Source of the DNA: Rhodobiaceae bacterium | GTDB taxonomy: Bacteria > Pseudomonadota > Alphaproteobacteria > Rhizobiales > NORP267 | Direction of reading: 5' to 3' | Assembly (NCBI GenBank): GCA_020441905.1 | Contig: JAGRLG010000020.1 | Location: forward strand, 1-61,768 | DNA length: 61,768 nt | Shown: positions 38,897 through 48,412 of the stretch, piece after piece | Position numbering within the stretch: the stretch's first letter is position 1 | Layout of the letters: every line of letters starts with the position of its first letter | Position numbers and translations under genes: made by a program | The notes under the pieces: model-generated | The model's database searches: none | Told to the model about the DNA's origin: nothing | What the model saw: only the letters and a program-made list of their open reading frames with translations

Positions 38897-40799
38897 GGAA
38901 GAAATCGTAAATGATCTGGGCCGTTCGCGCACTAATGCCGTGCACTGCGCGGATATCGGCGATCGGGGCGCGGCTGAGCGCCTTGGCGGAACCGAAATGA
39001 GCGAGCAGGGCGCGCTTGCGCGCCGCGCCGATGCCGGGAATCTCGTCCAGCGGCGAAACGCCCAGCGCCTTGGAACGCTTGGCGCGGTGGGCGCCGATGA
39101 CGAAACGGTGGGCCTCGTCGCGCAGGCGCTGGAGGAAATAGAGCACCGGGTCGCGCGGTTGCAGCATGAAAGGCTCGCGTCCGGGGAGGAAGACGCGTTC
39201 GCGCCCGGCGTCGCGCTGCGGTCCCTTGGCGATGGCCGAAAGCGCGATGTCCTCAAGGCCAAGTTCCGCCATCACCTCGACGGCGACATTGATCTGGCCC
39301 TGGCCGCCATCGACGATGACGAGGTCCGGGCGCCGCGACCTGTCGGCGGGGGATGCGCCGTCCTCCTCCTGAAGGCGGCGGAAGCGGCGGGTCAGCACCT
39401 CGCGCATCATGGCGTAGTCGTCGCCGGGAACCAGGTCTTCCGCCTTGATGTTGAATTTGCGGTACTGGTTCTTGATGAAGCCCTCAGGCCCCGCGACCAC
39501 CATGGCGCCTAGCGCATGGCTGCCGGAAATGTGGCTCATATCGTAGATCTCGATGCGCTCGGGCGCGGCATCGAGGGCAAAGGCTTCGGCCAGGTGATCC
39601 AGCAGCCGGCCTTGCGAACCTGTTTCGGCGAGGTGGCGGGCCAGGGCCTCGCGGGCATTGGTCAGGGCATGGTCGGCAAGGCGCCGCTTTTCGCCCCGGC
39701 TCGGCACCGTGACGGCAACCTTGCGGCCGGCGCGGGCCGACAGCGCTTCGGCCAGCAATTCGCGCTCCTGGGTCTGCTGCGACAGCAGCACCAGGGGCGG
39801 GCAGGGCTTGTCGTCATAGAACTGGGCAAGGAAGGACGCAAGGACCTCCGCGGTGGCCAGGCTCTTGTCGGCGCGGGGGAAATAGGCGCGGTTGCCCCAG
39901 TTCTGCCCGGCGCGCACGAAGAACACCTGTATGCAGAACTGCCCGGCGGCCTGATGAATGGCGAAGATGTCGGCATCGGTGACGGATTGCGGATTGATGC
40001 CCTGCTGACCCTGGACATGGGCCAGTGCCGCGAGGCGGTCGCGATACACGGCGGCGCGCTCGAAATCGAGGTTGTCGCTGGCCTTTTCCATCATCTTCAT
40101 CAGCTCTCCGCGCACCGCCTTGCTGCGCCCGGACAGGAAGTCGCGCGCCTCATCGGTCAGGCGCTGGTAGTCGGCGGGCGCTATTTCGCCGGTGCAGGGC
40201 GCGGCGCAGCGCTTGATCTGGTGGAGCAGGCAGGGGCGGGTGCGGCTCTCATAGACCGCGTCGGAGCAGGAGCGCAGCAGGAAGGCGCGTTCGAGGGCGT
40301 TGAGCGTGCGATTGACGGCGCCGGCGGAGGCGAAGGGGCCGAAATAATGGCCCTTGCGGGTGCGCGCGCCGCGATGCTTGATGAGTTGGGCGGCGGCGTG
40401 GTCGGTGGCGATCAGGATATAGGGAAAGCTCTTGTCGTCGCGCAGGATGACGTTGTAGCGCGGCTTGAGGCGCTTGATGAGATTGGCCTCGAGCAGAAGC
40501 GCCTCGGTTTCGCTGGCGGTGGTGACGAAGACCATGTCGCGCGTATTCGCGATCATGCGGGCGATGCGGTTGGCGTGGCCGCCAGGGCGCGTATAGCTGG
40601 ACACGCGCTTTTTCAGATTGTTGGCCTTGCCGACATAGAGAACCTCGTCCCTTTCGCCGATCATGCGATAGACGCCGGGCGAGGAGGGCAGGGTCTTGAC
40701 GAAAGCGGCAATCAGCCTGGCGCCTTGCAGCGCCGGCGGTGGGGCCCGCTCGGTGTCGCCGGGGCGCGCGGGCGCCGCCTTGGGGTCCTGGGCGGCCAT
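38880..40799 (-). CDS. uvrC: excinuclease ABC subunit C
   Basis: 639 residues. An N-terminal GIY-YIG nuclease ([20 protein letters not shown]) makes the 3' cut; a Cys cluster, the UVR motif ([19 protein letters not shown]), the RNase H-like nuclease ([16 protein letters not shown]) for the 5' cut and C-terminal HhH motifs ([15 protein letters not shown]) follow. About 30 Pro/Ala-rich residues precede the nuclease. Partner uvrB is at 57-60 kb. Confidence 0.96.
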   Translation of the reverse strand: MAAQDPKAAPARPGDTERAPPPALQGARLIAAFVKTLPSSPGVYRMIGERDEVLYVGKANNLKKRVSSYTRPGGHANRIARMIANTRDMVFVTTASETEALLLEANLIKRLKPRYNVILRDDKSFPYILIATDHAAAQLIKHRGARTRKGHYFGPFASAGAVNRTLNALERAFLLRSCSDAVYESRTRPCLLHQIKRCAAPCTGEIAPADYQRLTDEARDFLSGRSKAVRGELMKMMEKASDNLDFERAAVYRDRLAALAHVQGQQGINPQSVTDADIFAIHQAAGQFCIQVFFVRAGQNWGNRAYFPRADKSLATAEVLASFLAQFYDDKPCPPLVLLSQQTQERELLAEALSARAGRKVAVTVPSRGEKRRLADHALTNAREALARHLAETGSQGRLLDHLAEAFALDAAPERIEIYDMSHISGSHALGAMVVAGPEGFIKNQYRKFNIKAEDLVPGDDYAMMREVLTRRFRRLQEEDGASPADRSRRPDLVIVDGGQGQINVAVEVMAELGLEDIALSAIAKGPQRDAGRERVFLPGREPFMLQPRDPVLYFLQRLRDEAHRFVIGAHRAKRSKALGVSPLDEIPGIGAARKRALLAHFGSAKALSRAPIADIRAVHGISARTAQIIYDFFHEQAE

Positions 40800-40825
40800 G
40801 CAATTATGTCCGGCCCGGCCTGCGC

Positions 40826-41239
40826 TCAGGGCAGCGGCCGGTGGCGCTCGATCTCAATGCCGACACTGTGGCAGTCATCGAAAATGTCCGGTTTCTCGAT
40901 ACGGATCCGTGCGCTCAGCACGCGCGGGTCTTCAAGACAAGCGGCGGCGATACGCTCCGCCATGGTTTCGAGCAGGCTGACATGGCCCTCGGCGGCAAAG
41001 GCGCGCACGCGCTTGACCACGTTTTCGTAGCACACCACGTCGGAGTAGCGGTCGGTTTCCATGACGGAGGTTTCGGCCACCGCCAGGTCGACATTGATGA
41101 TGATGCGCTGGGCCTGGTATTTCTCGTTGGGGTGGACCCCGATCTCGGTTTCGATGGCCATGTCGCGAACGAAGACATGGCGTATACCGGCGGCGGCATC
41201 GGCAATCGGCGCGCGCTTGGCGTGAAGCATTTCGGTCAT
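40826..41239 (-). CDS. folB: dihydroneopterin aldolase
   Basis: 137 residues; folate synthesis, also an epimerase in related enzymes. Visible: [54 protein letters not shown] and a C-terminal IRIEKPDIF Lys region. Full length. It follows the SDR gene by 22 bases, on the same strand, which supports a shared pterin role. Confidence 0.92.
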   Translation of the reverse strand: MTEMLHAKRAPIADAAAGIRHVFVRDMAIETEIGVHPNEKYQAQRIIINVDLAVAETSVMETDRYSDVVCYENVVKRVRAFAAEGHVSLLETMAERIAAACLEDPRVLSARIRIEKPDIFDDCHSVGIEIERHRPLP

Positions 41240-41261
41240 GGGCCTGGTCCGCCTGTTCTGC

Positions 41262-42032
41262 CTATTCGCCGACGCCGATCACGTCGGCGGTCTGCCACAC
41301 GAGGTTCTGCCCGCCATCGAGCGCGATCATCTGGCCGGTCAATGCCGGGGCGTCAAGGATGAAGCGGACGGCGGCGGCGATCTCCTCCGGTTCGGGGCCG
41401 CGACCGAGAAGCGTTGCCGCCACCTGCCGGGCAAAGTCGGTGTCCTTCTGGCGCATATTGGGCAAGGTCGGCCCCGGCGCCACCGCATTGACGCGAATGC
41501 GCGGCGCCAGTGCCTGCGCCAGCGTGCGCGTGGCCGTCCACAGCGCCGATTTGGAAATCGTATAGGAGAAGAAGAGCGGCGTCAGCTTCTGCACGCGCTG
41601 GTCGATGAGATTGATGATCGCGCCATGGGCCGGTGCCTCGAGGCGGGCGGCAAAATGCTGGGCGAGAAAGACCGGCGCGCGCAGATTGATCATCATGTGC
41701 CGCTTCCAGCTGTCCTCGCTCATGGTTTCGAGGTCGTCATCCTCGAAGATCGAGGCATTGTTGATGAGGCAGCCGAGCGGCCCCAGCGCGGCGATACTGT
41801 CGTCGATCAGGCCGGGCAGCGAAGAGCCATCGGCAAGGTTGGCACAGACCATCTCGGACCTGGCGCCGGCGCGGCGGATGGCGTCGCGGGTTTCCTCGGC
41901 CTCTCCGGGCGAGGAGTTGTAATGAACGGCGATGGCCCAGCCATAGGTTGCCATGTCGAGGGCGATGGCGCGGCCGATGCGCTTGGCGGCGCCGGTTATC
42001 AGCGCGACGGGCGGGGTGTCCTGACTGGTCAT
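41262..42032 (-). CDS. short-chain dehydrogenase, pteridine-reductase-like
   Basis: 256 residues, NADPH-binding SDR. The cofactor loop is TGAAKRIG, matching the TGxxxRxG form of pteridine reductases (PTR1/FolM) rather than the usual TGxxxGxG. LINNAS and YTISK give the NNAS and YxxxK motifs. Next to folB, a role in dihydromonapterin or dihydrofolate reduction is plausible. The ATG at 42032 gives a normal start; an upstream reading of 45 residues is not protein-like. Confidence 0.8.
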   Translation of the reverse strand: MTSQDTPPVALITGAAKRIGRAIALDMATYGWAIAVHYNSSPGEAEETRDAIRRAGARSEMVCANLADGSSLPGLIDDSIAALGPLGCLINNASIFEDDDLETMSEDSWKRHMMINLRAPVFLAQHFAARLEAPAHGAIINLIDQRVQKLTPLFFSYTISKSALWTATRTLAQALAPRIRVNAVAPGPTLPNMRQKDTDFARQVAATLLGRGPEPEEIAAAVRFILDAPALTGQMIALDGGQNLVWQTADVIGVGE

Positions 42033-42060
42033 GGCGGCGGCTTGCGTCCTCGAACGGCTG

Positions 42061-43047
42061 TCAGAAGGAGGCGGCGATGGCGGAACCCTTGTGGCCGACT
42101 GCAATTGCGATATAGCCGATATAGGCGGCAACAAACAGGGCCCCGGGCAGGCGCGTGACCCGGGCACGGGCGATGGCGAAGGGCATGACGGCCAGGGTGG
42201 CGGCGAGCATGACCCAGAGATCGAAATCGAGCAGGTCCTGGGGCACTGGAATGGGCGTCACCGCGGAGACGATGCCCATGATGGCGAGAATATTGAACAA
42301 GTTGGAGCCGAGGACATTGCCGAGGGCGAGGCCGCACTGGCCGCGGATGGCGGCGACAAGCGTGGTCGCCAGCTCCGGCAGGGAGGTGCCGAGCGCGACC
42401 ACGGTAAGACCGATCGTGGCTTCCGACATGCCCCATTGCTTGGCCAGTATGCGGGCGGCGTCGACGGTGAAATGGCCGCCGGCCGACAGTCCGATCAGGC
42501 CGGCGATGATAAAGATGCCGATCAGCGCCAGCGAATGGGGGGCTCCCGATACGCCGTCGATAACCTCGACGTCGCATTGCGCCGCCAGCCGCCGCCCGTT
42601 GCGCTGGCTTACGGCGCGACGCCCGGTTTCAACGAGAAACAGCATCATCAGCGTGAACAGGATGGCGCCGTGCCAGGCGCCGAGCGGGCCGATATGGCTG
42701 AGGGCGATGAAAAGCACGCTGGCGCCCAGCACATAGACGGCATTGCGGACAATATCGGTCTGGTTGCAATCGGTGGCGGCGACCATCGCCGGCAGGCCGA
42801 CGACGAGCAGGATATTGGCGATATTGGAGCCGACGACGTTGCCCACCGCGATTCCTGGCGAATTCGATACCGCGGCTTTCAGAGACACCACAAGCTCGGG
42901 CGCCGAAGTGCCGAAGGCGACAATGGTCAGGCCGATGATGATGGGGGGGATTTCGAGGCGTTCGGCCAGGCCGACGGCGCCGCGCACCAGAAGGTCGCCG
43001 CCGACAAGCAGCAGGGCTATGCCGCCAAGCAGCACAAGATAGGTCAT
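42061..43047 (-). CDS. calcium/sodium antiporter (CaCA family, YrbG-like)
   Basis: 328 residues, about ten transmembrane helices in two inverted halves. The alpha repeats are both intact: GTSAPELVVS with VGNVVGSNIANIL, and GTSLPELATT with LGNVLGSNLFNIL. These carry the ion-binding acidic residues. Exchanges Na+ or H+ for Ca2+ or similar. 28 bases before the SDR gene. Confidence 0.92.
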   Translation of the reverse strand: MTYLVLLGGIALLLVGGDLLVRGAVGLAERLEIPPIIIGLTIVAFGTSAPELVVSLKAAVSNSPGIAVGNVVGSNIANILLVVGLPAMVAATDCNQTDIVRNAVYVLGASVLFIALSHIGPLGAWHGAILFTLMMLFLVETGRRAVSQRNGRRLAAQCDVEVIDGVSGAPHSLALIGIFIIAGLIGLSAGGHFTVDAARILAKQWGMSEATIGLTVVALGTSLPELATTLVAAIRGQCGLALGNVLGSNLFNILAIMGIVSAVTPIPVPQDLLDFDLWVMLAATLAVMPFAIARARVTRLPGALFVAAYIGYIAIAVGHKGSAIAASF

Positions 43048-43147
43048 CTGGCGGCCATTTCTGGCCGTTGGCCAAAGCGCATGTTCGAAAACCCTGAAAT
43101 CATGCTTCCATTTGGGGCCGAAGGACCGGCGGCGCAAGGGCAGGCTG

Positions 43148-43954
43148 TCATTTGTCCGGCGCCGTGCTGGGGGTTGGAACGCCCTTTCGTGCCAGGCGGC
43201 GCTCCAGATGCTTGGCCAGCCTGAGGTGGCGGTAGATGGCATAATTCATCGCCAGCAGGAAGCCATAGGTGCCGCGCCGGTAATGGCGGCGGCCCAAATA
43301 GGCCTTGAAGAAGGAAGCCGGGAATTCGAACACCAGACGCAGCGGCGAAAGGCGCCGGGACCGCGCGTCGAGGTCGGCGGCCTGCAGATCGGTATATTCG
43401 TTGAGCTTGCGGATTTCATCGCCCAGGGAGCGGATCGAGCGGTGGTGCACCAGGCTCTTGAGGCGCCCGGTCCTGGCGCCGGGGGCAAGAACGACCCGGT
43501 CATGGACCGGGCTCGGGGCGTAGCGCGCCCTGTCCTTGCGGTAGAGGCGGACGGGGCTGAGGACATAGGCGTGGGGGCTGGGCCGTTCCTCGTGAGGAAA
43601 AACGTCTGCGATCGGGGTTTCGTAGGCGTCCAGCGGCGGTTCGCCGGCTGAGAACAGGGCTTTTATTTCAGCGCACAGCGCTGGCGAGGGTTCCTCGTCG
43701 GCGTCGAGGTTGAACAGCCAGTTATTGGCGCAATGCTCCTCGGCAAACCGTTTCTGCGGGCCATAGCCCGGCCATTCATTCTTCAGCAGCCGGGCACCCA
43801 TTTCGCGGGCCAGGGCGCAGGTGCCGTCGCGGCTCCCTGAATCGACGACCACAATTTCGCCTACCCAATCGCGAACCGCGGCGATGGGGCGGGCGATACG
43901 GTCGGCCTCGTCGCGGGCGATGATGAAGACGGAAATCGGGAGTCGGTCGGTCAT
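43148..43954 (-). CDS. family 2 glycosyltransferase, lipopolysaccharide-core type
   Basis: 268 residues, GT-A fold, related to the WaaE/KdtX group. SVFIIARDEADRIA opens the domain, VVDSGSRDGT follows, and NLDADEEP carries the metal-binding acidic motif. The C-terminal region (FPASFFKAYLGRRHYRRGTY) is basic and hydrophobic and could contact the membrane. Probably adds a sugar to LPS core; the sugar is unknown. The 209 bases before it separate it from the divergent Omp25-like gene. Confidence 0.85.
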   Translation of the reverse strand: MTDRLPISVFIIARDEADRIARPIAAVRDWVGEIVVVDSGSRDGTCALAREMGARLLKNEWPGYGPQKRFAEEHCANNWLFNLDADEEPSPALCAEIKALFSAGEPPLDAYETPIADVFPHEERPSPHAYVLSPVRLYRKDRARYAPSPVHDRVVLAPGARTGRLKSLVHHRSIRSLGDEIRKLNEYTDLQAADLDARSRRLSPLRLVFEFPASFFKAYLGRRHYRRGTYGFLLAMNYAIYRHLRLAKHLERRLARKGVPTPSTAPDK

Positions 43955-44163
43955 GGCGCGGTCCGGCAGGCTGGTTGCCTGATGTCTTGTCACGGCTTGG
44001 GCGCGGGTGCAACCGCATCGCCCGCCGCCGGCTGTCCTTCGGGTTTCGGCCGGGAATAGCGAATTCTTAACCTTAATGGGTTTTGCTGTTTGCGGGACAG
44101 TCAGCCGCCGGCCGCTTTTTCCACACTGAACTGGCCGGCACTTGTAACTACGGAGAGTATCAG

Positions 44164-44808
44164 ATGAAGACGGTACGTAAGTTCTTGTTGGCCGCTGGTG
44201 CGGTCGCGGCCATGTCAGGATTCAACGTGCCTGTGGCCAATGCCGCCGATTATCCGGTTTACGAAGTTCCGGTGGTCGAGCCTTCGGGTTTTTATGCCGG
44301 CTTCTTCGCCGGTTGGGGCAAGGGCGATTCCATCATCTCCAATATCGACCCCAAGGTAGACGGCTTTCTGGTCGGCGGCCTCGCCGGATGGGAACTGCGC
44401 CGCAACGGCATTGTCGCCGGCGTGGAGGCCGATATCGGCTACACCAATATCGAGGGGGTGAATGTCGCCGCATCGACGACCGCCGACGTCAGATGGCTGG
44501 GTTCGGCGCGGTTGCGGCTGGGTGCGGATATTTCGCCGATGTTCACGGTCTACGGCACCGGCGGCCTGGGTTTTGCCAATATGAAGGCCAGTGTTGCCGC
44601 GATGACGCCGTCCTCCGACAGCGCCAACATGACCGGCTACGTGCTTGGCGCCGGTATCGAGGCCTCGCTGATGGAAAACCTCAAGGGCCGCGTCGAGTAT
44701 CTGTACTACAACTTCAACCAGTCCGATTTCCTCATCGGCCCGGCGGCCCAGGCCGATCTGCGGCTGCATACGATACGCGGCGCGCTGGTCTATCATTTCG
44801 GCATGTAG
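44164..44808 (+). CDS. outer membrane beta-barrel protein, Omp25/Omp31-like
   Basis: 214 residues. A signal peptide ends at NAADYP; then alternating hydrophobic strands (FYAGFFAGWGKGD, GGLAGWELRRNGIVAGVEAD, LRGALVYHFGM-type end) typical of eight-stranded barrels of the opacity/Omp25 family. Strong ribosome-binding site GGAGAG. The terminator follows directly. AT-rich promoter region upstream; a stretch ATTCTTAACCTTAATGG at 44061-44080 may hold the promoter. Confidence 0.85.
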   Translation: MKTVRKFLLAAGAVAAMSGFNVPVANAADYPVYEVPVVEPSGFYAGFFAGWGKGDSIISNIDPKVDGFLVGGLAGWELRRNGIVAGVEADIGYTNIEGVNVAASTTADVRWLGSARLRLGADISPMFTVYGTGGLGFANMKASVAAMTPSSDSANMTGYVLGAGIEASLMENLKGRVEYLYYNFNQSDFLIGPAAQADLRLHTIRGALVYHFGM

Positions 44809-44835
44809 CCGCAAGGCGCATTCCTGCACTCACCG

Positions 44836-44869
44836 GCCCGGCGGCGCATCCAAGCCGCCGGGCTTTTTT
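44836..44869 (+). terminator. Rho-independent terminator after the Omp25-like gene
   Basis: Perfect 10-bp stem GCCCGGCGGC / GCCGCCGGGC with an 8-base loop and six T residues at 44864-44869, 28 bases after the stop codon. Confidence 0.92.
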
Positions 44870-44994
44870 GCGCGCGGCGGCCGGGTATTGGCTTGGCCAA
44901 GGGCAAAAAACTGCCCTATCCTGTTGCGGCCTGACGGCAAGGCGCACCAATGCGGCGGGCCGGACCGGCTAAACCAAAAAAGGGGAGGAATGCC

Positions 44995-45438
44995 ATGGGC
45001 GTGTTCGACTTCATCAAAAGCGTGGGTGAAAAACTCGGCATTGGCAGCGCGGAGGCGGCGCCCAGCGCGGCGGATCTTCAAAAGGAAGTGGCCAAGCATG
45101 GGCTGGAGGCCAAGGGCCTGGAGGTCGAGGTTTCGGGCGACACCGTCAGGGTCAAGGGCACGGCGCCGAGCAATTCAATCCGCGAGAAAATCATTCTGGC
45201 GATGGGCAATGTCCTTGGCGTTGCCAAGGTTGAGGAAGCCCTGAGCGTCGAGAAGAAAGAGCCGGAGAATACGTTCTACACGGTCAAGAAGGGCGATACG
45301 TTGTGGAAGATCGCCGAGCAGCATTACGGTAAGGGCAAGGGTGCCAAGTATGATGGCATTTTCGAAGCCAACAAGCCGATGCTGAAGCATCCCGACAAGA
45401 TCTATCCCGGCCAGATGCTGCGCATTCCCCCGCTCTAG
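44995..45438 (+). CDS. BON and LysM domain protein, Kbp/YgaU-like
   Basis: 147 residues: an N-terminal helix, a BON domain (about 25-90) and a LysM domain (VKKGDTLWKIAEQHYGKGKG to PGQMLRIPPL). The E. coli relative Kbp binds potassium in the cytoplasm. No signal peptide is seen, in keeping with that. GGGGAGGAA precedes the ATG at 44995. Confidence 0.88.
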   Translation: MGVFDFIKSVGEKLGIGSAEAAPSAADLQKEVAKHGLEAKGLEVEVSGDTVRVKGTAPSNSIREKIILAMGNVLGVAKVEEALSVEKKEPENTFYTVKKGDTLWKIAEQHYGKGKGAKYDGIFEANKPMLKHPDKIYPGQMLRIPPL

Positions 45439-45465
45439 GCGCCGTCGGCGCTTTAAGGCTGGGGT

Positions 45466-46776
45466 TCAAGGTCTGTTGGTTCCGGCGCTGTAGACGACCG
45501 GCCACTGCTCCGGCTGGCGCGAACCGTCGCACTGGTCCCAGGCGCGATATTCGATCATGCGGAAATCGAACCCGTCCCAGGTGTAGCGGGCGGCATTTCC
45601 GCAGTCGCCGAGGCCGCGCCCTTTACCGAAGGAAATCAGTGCCTTGGTGTCAGGTTCGTAGCTGGCGTTGATCAGGGTATCGGAGCCGTACCAGCCAAGA
45701 CTTTGCGAGAAATTGGCAAAATAGAGCGTGCGCGCCTTTTCGTTCTCGCCGTTGCGGACGAGGTAGACGCGGTAGGCGGTATTATAGGCCCCGGCGAAGC
45801 AGGGAATAATATAGAGCGTCTTGCCGTCGCCAAGGTCGGCCTGGATCGCGGCGTCAGCGGAAAGGGCGCCCTCGGTGAGGGGATCGCATTCGCTGGCGGT
45901 GAAATGGCGCTTGAGCAAGGTGCCGGGTAGCTCGGGTCGGCCCTGAACCGGCTGGGCTGGCTGGGCCGGCTGGGCCGGCTCGGCCTGGACGGATTTCGGC
46001 CCGGCGGGCTTGGCTTCGGCGGGCTTGGCTTCCGCAGGCTTGGCGGGCGCCGCGGCCTCGGCTTGCGCGGCCCCGGCGCCTTGCGGTTTCTTTTCCTGCT
46101 GTTTCTGGGTTTGCGGCGCTGGCGCGGGCGGCGATTCCGCCATCGGCCTGGCCGCCATGTCCGGAGCCGGCTTCGGCCTTGCCGCAATCTGCGGCGGCGC
46201 GGGCGGTTCCTTGGCGGCGGCAAACGGCGCCTCCGTGGCGGCGCGGCCCTGGCGGCCGGAGATCCAGTCCAGTGCCGCTGTGAGTCCGATCAGGCTGATA
46301 TCGGTTGTGATGCTGGCGCCGTCGCGGCCGGCGTAGGAAATGGTCAGGGTCTTTCCGTCGGGCAGGGCGCGGCCGAGGCGGGTCAACTGGTCGGAGTCTT
46401 CAAGCCGCGCGGTGGTGCCGCCGGGCGCGAGGGTATAGCCCTTGCCCTGGGCAAAGCGGATTTCGTCGCTGGCGTCGACCTGAAACGCCATGGCAGCGCC
46501 TTTTGCCGGGTGCGCGCCGTGCAAGCGCAAGGACAGGTCCCAGTCGGCATCTGCGCCATCGCGGCGCGAAAAGGACATGGTCATCTGGCGGGTGCGGCGC
46601 GGCGGCGGGCCGTAGCCGTCATTTTCGGCGGCGCAGCGCTGCTCGCTGGTCCAGCAACTTGTGGTCCAGTTGCCGAAGATGCGCGTTGTATCGGCTTTGG
46701 CGGTGCCGGCAAGCAGGACCAGCGCGAGCGCGCCGGCGGCAGCCGAACCAAGAACTCTCATTCGATTAGCAAACAT
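45466..46776 (-). CDS. DUF1176 family periplasmic protein
   Basis: 436 residues. A signal peptide ends at GTAKADTT. The first domain opens RIFGNWTTSCWTSEQRCA and the last ends GLGDCGNAARYTWDGFDFRM and QWPVVYSA, typical of DUF1176. Between them is a Pro/Ala/Lys/Glu-rich linker at about 190-290 with AEAKPAEAKPA and QPAQPAQP repeats, so two folded lobes are joined by a disordered bridge. The ATG at 46776 follows GGGAGCGGGAC. Function unknown. Confidence 0.8.
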   Translation of the reverse strand: MFANRMRVLGSAAAGALALVLLAGTAKADTTRIFGNWTTSCWTSEQRCAAENDGYGPPPRRTRQMTMSFSRRDGADADWDLSLRLHGAHPAKGAAMAFQVDASDEIRFAQGKGYTLAPGGTTARLEDSDQLTRLGRALPDGKTLTISYAGRDGASITTDISLIGLTAALDWISGRQGRAATEAPFAAAKEPPAPPQIAARPKPAPDMAARPMAESPPAPAPQTQKQQEKKPQGAGAAQAEAAAPAKPAEAKPAEAKPAGPKSVQAEPAQPAQPAQPVQGRPELPGTLLKRHFTASECDPLTEGALSADAAIQADLGDGKTLYIIPCFAGAYNTAYRVYLVRNGENEKARTLYFANFSQSLGWYGSDTLINASYEPDTKALISFGKGRGLGDCGNAARYTWDGFDFRMIEYRAWDQCDGSRQPEQWPVVYSAGTNRP

Positions 46777-46841
46777 GTCCCGCTCCCAGGGCGGCAATCT
46801 AGTCCACTGCTGTCACCAGTCCAAGGGCTTTGCCCTGACGG

Positions 46842-47498
46842 TCAGCGCACCGGCGGCATAATCAGGGTCTGGGCGCGGCACTGGTGGCGCTCGTTTTCGC
46901 CGCAACGGCGCGGCCTCATATCCCTTGTAAAGCAAATACGCAATTCGCGAAGCGCGGCGCGGTCCCGGCGATTGCCGCACTGGATGGAAATCATGTCGCG
47001 GCGCAGCCAGGAATTGGTCTTGAGAAAGTCGCTGGCCAGCCCCTCGACGCTGGTCGCTATGACGGTTTGAGGGGCCAGGTAGCGGGCCGGAATCCTCAGT
47101 CCTTCAAATAGCTTGCGGGTCGCCGAAAAATATCCCGCCTGGCCCAGTCCGGCGCAGCTGCCGTGCTTGCGCCACTCATGGATGACGAGGCGGCGCGAGG
47201 GCATGATGTCGAGCATGGCCCGGATGGCGGCTTCCGGGACATAGCGCTCGCCGGTCGCGCAATATTGCGGCCAGCCGCGCTCATATTGCGGCCATAACCC
47301 GTGAACGACGAAGGCAAATCGCCGCCCCGGCGCGCATTGCGCATTATCGCCCCGGCCGTTCTCGCTCTCGCAATAGGTCGGCGACCATGACAGCACCAGG
47401 GCCAGGTAGTCGAAATCGCCGGCCTTGGCGCCGCCCGGCCGCCCCAGCAGGGCTGCCAGGGCAACAAGCAAAACCACCACCCCGCTTCGCGGGAACAC
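46842..47498 (-). CDS. RNase T2 family secreted ribonuclease
   Basis: 218 residues from a GTG at 47498 that gives a signal peptide (VVVLLVALAALLGRPGGAKA). Both active-site motifs are intact: FVVHGLWPQY (CAS I) and IHEWRKHGSC (CAS II), with catalytic His residues and the disulfide Cys. Cleaves RNA via 2',3'-cyclic ends in the periplasm or outside. No ATG suits: the next one upstream (47615) would overlap the cold-shock gene by 65 bases. The start is uncertain. Confidence 0.83.
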   Translation of the reverse strand: MFPRSGVVVLLVALAALLGRPGGAKAGDFDYLALVLSWSPTYCESENGRGDNAQCAPGRRFAFVVHGLWPQYERGWPQYCATGERYVPEAAIRAMLDIMPSRRLVIHEWRKHGSCAGLGQAGYFSATRKLFEGLRIPARYLAPQTVIATSVEGLASDFLKTNSWLRRDMISIQCGNRRDRAALRELRICFTRDMRPRRCGENERHQCRAQTLIMPPVR

Positions 47499-47550
47499 CG
47501 CGAAGCGTTGCAGAAAATTGCGTCGGTGCAGGCGGTCCTGGCCGCTGGTC

Positions 47551-47781
47551 TTATTCGGTAACGGCGAGATTGATTGCCTTGGGTCCCTTGCCGCGCTTGT
47601 CCGGTTCGGTGTCATATGCAACCCGCATCCCGCCATCGAGTGGCGGAACCCCGGATTGTTCCACGGCGCTGATGTGGACGAAAACGTCGTTGCCACCCCC
47701 GTCCGGTGTAATGAAACCATAACCCTTCGACTGATTGAAAAACTTCACGGTGCCGCACTGCCGGCCCGGCTGGTCGTTCAT
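47551..47781 (-). CDS. cold-shock domain protein, first copy
   Basis: 76 residues. CSD with RNP1 KGYGFITPDG and RNP2 DVFVHIS. An N-terminal extension MNDQPGRQC and a C-terminal AINLAVTE end are typical of alphaproteobacterial CspA. GGAGGGG precedes the ATG. The RNase T2 gene follows after 52 bases on the same strand. Confidence 0.92.
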   Translation of the reverse strand: MNDQPGRQCGTVKFFNQSKGYGFITPDGGGNDVFVHISAVEQSGVPPLDGGMRVAYDTEPDKRGKGPKAINLAVTE

Positions 47782-47878
47782 GGGACCCCTCCTGCATCAC
47801 ATGCGTATTGCCATAGCGCCGGGAGGCCGCTCCCATGCAATTGTGCCGGAACTGCATGGGGAACCTGTCCGGCTGCAT

Positions 47879-47908
47879 ATATTAGCCACGGCTTTTACGG
47901 ATTGGCAA
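47879..47908 (-). promoter_or_regulatory. candidate promoter for the first csp gene
   Basis: On the minus strand, TTGCCA (47908-47903) and TAATAT (47884-47879) are separated by 18 bases. The start would lie about 90 bases before the ATG, leaving a leader of csp type. Both boxes deviate by two or three bases from consensus. Confidence 0.5.
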
Positions 47909-47923
47909 AGGGTTCCGTAAGGG

Positions 47924-48412
47924 TCACTTGTCGGCAAGAAGCGAGGCATGGGCGAACAGTACGGAGAATTGCTCGCACCAGATCACAACCGAGCGGAATT
48001 GGCCAAGATCCAGGCCTTCGGGCAGCGGATAGGTCTGGTCGCCGATATTGCCGTGCAGGGGGCCGAGGCTGTGCCAGCGGCCGGCGGTGACGTCCGCGGA
48101 CGATGTGATATCGGCGGCGGCAACCAGCCAGACCTTTAGGTCGGGGCCGTTGGTGACGGAAAAGCTGGACAGGCGCAACACCCGTGCTCCGGTCGCGCTC
48201 TGATAGATCGTTGCCGTGCCGCTGGCGCGATGAACGCTGTCGGCATCACGGAACTGGCCCTTGGCCAGCGCCGCGACCTGTAGCTCGGGAGGCAGGGTTT
48301 CATTGACGACGCGGTCGATCCAGAGCGGCGAGGCCAGGTACCAGAAGGCGTTGCCGGCAATGAATCCGGCCAGTCCGGCGGCAAGGGCGGTGACGATGAT
48401 CGCGCGTTTCAT
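47924..48412 (-). CDS. DM13 domain protein
   Basis: 162 residues: an N-terminal anchor (IIVTALAAGLAGFIAGNAF) and a DM13 domain (GTATIYQSATGARVLRLSSF, WLVAAADIT, IGDQTYPLPEGLDLGQFRSV, VIWCEQFSVLFAHASL) with its conserved Cys. DM13 is thought to bind haem or act in redox in animals; bacterial role unknown. ATGA overlap with the sirtuin gene. Confidence 0.85.
   Translation of the reverse strand: MKRAIIVTALAAGLAGFIAGNAFWYLASPLWIDRVVNETLPPELQVAALAKGQFRDADSVHRASGTATIYQSATGARVLRLSSFSVTNGPDLKVWLVAAADITSSADVTAGRWHSLGPLHGNIGDQTYPLPEGLDLGQFRSVVIWCEQFSVLFAHASLLADK

Noticed and set aside
44061..44085. CtrA-type TTAA-n7-TTAA box before the Omp25-like gene
   Set aside because: TTAACCTTAATGG does not have the seven-base spacing between TTAA halves.
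45439..45460. terminator after the BON-LysM gene
   Set aside because: Only a 5-bp GCGCC/GGCGC stem with three T residues, too weak to claim.
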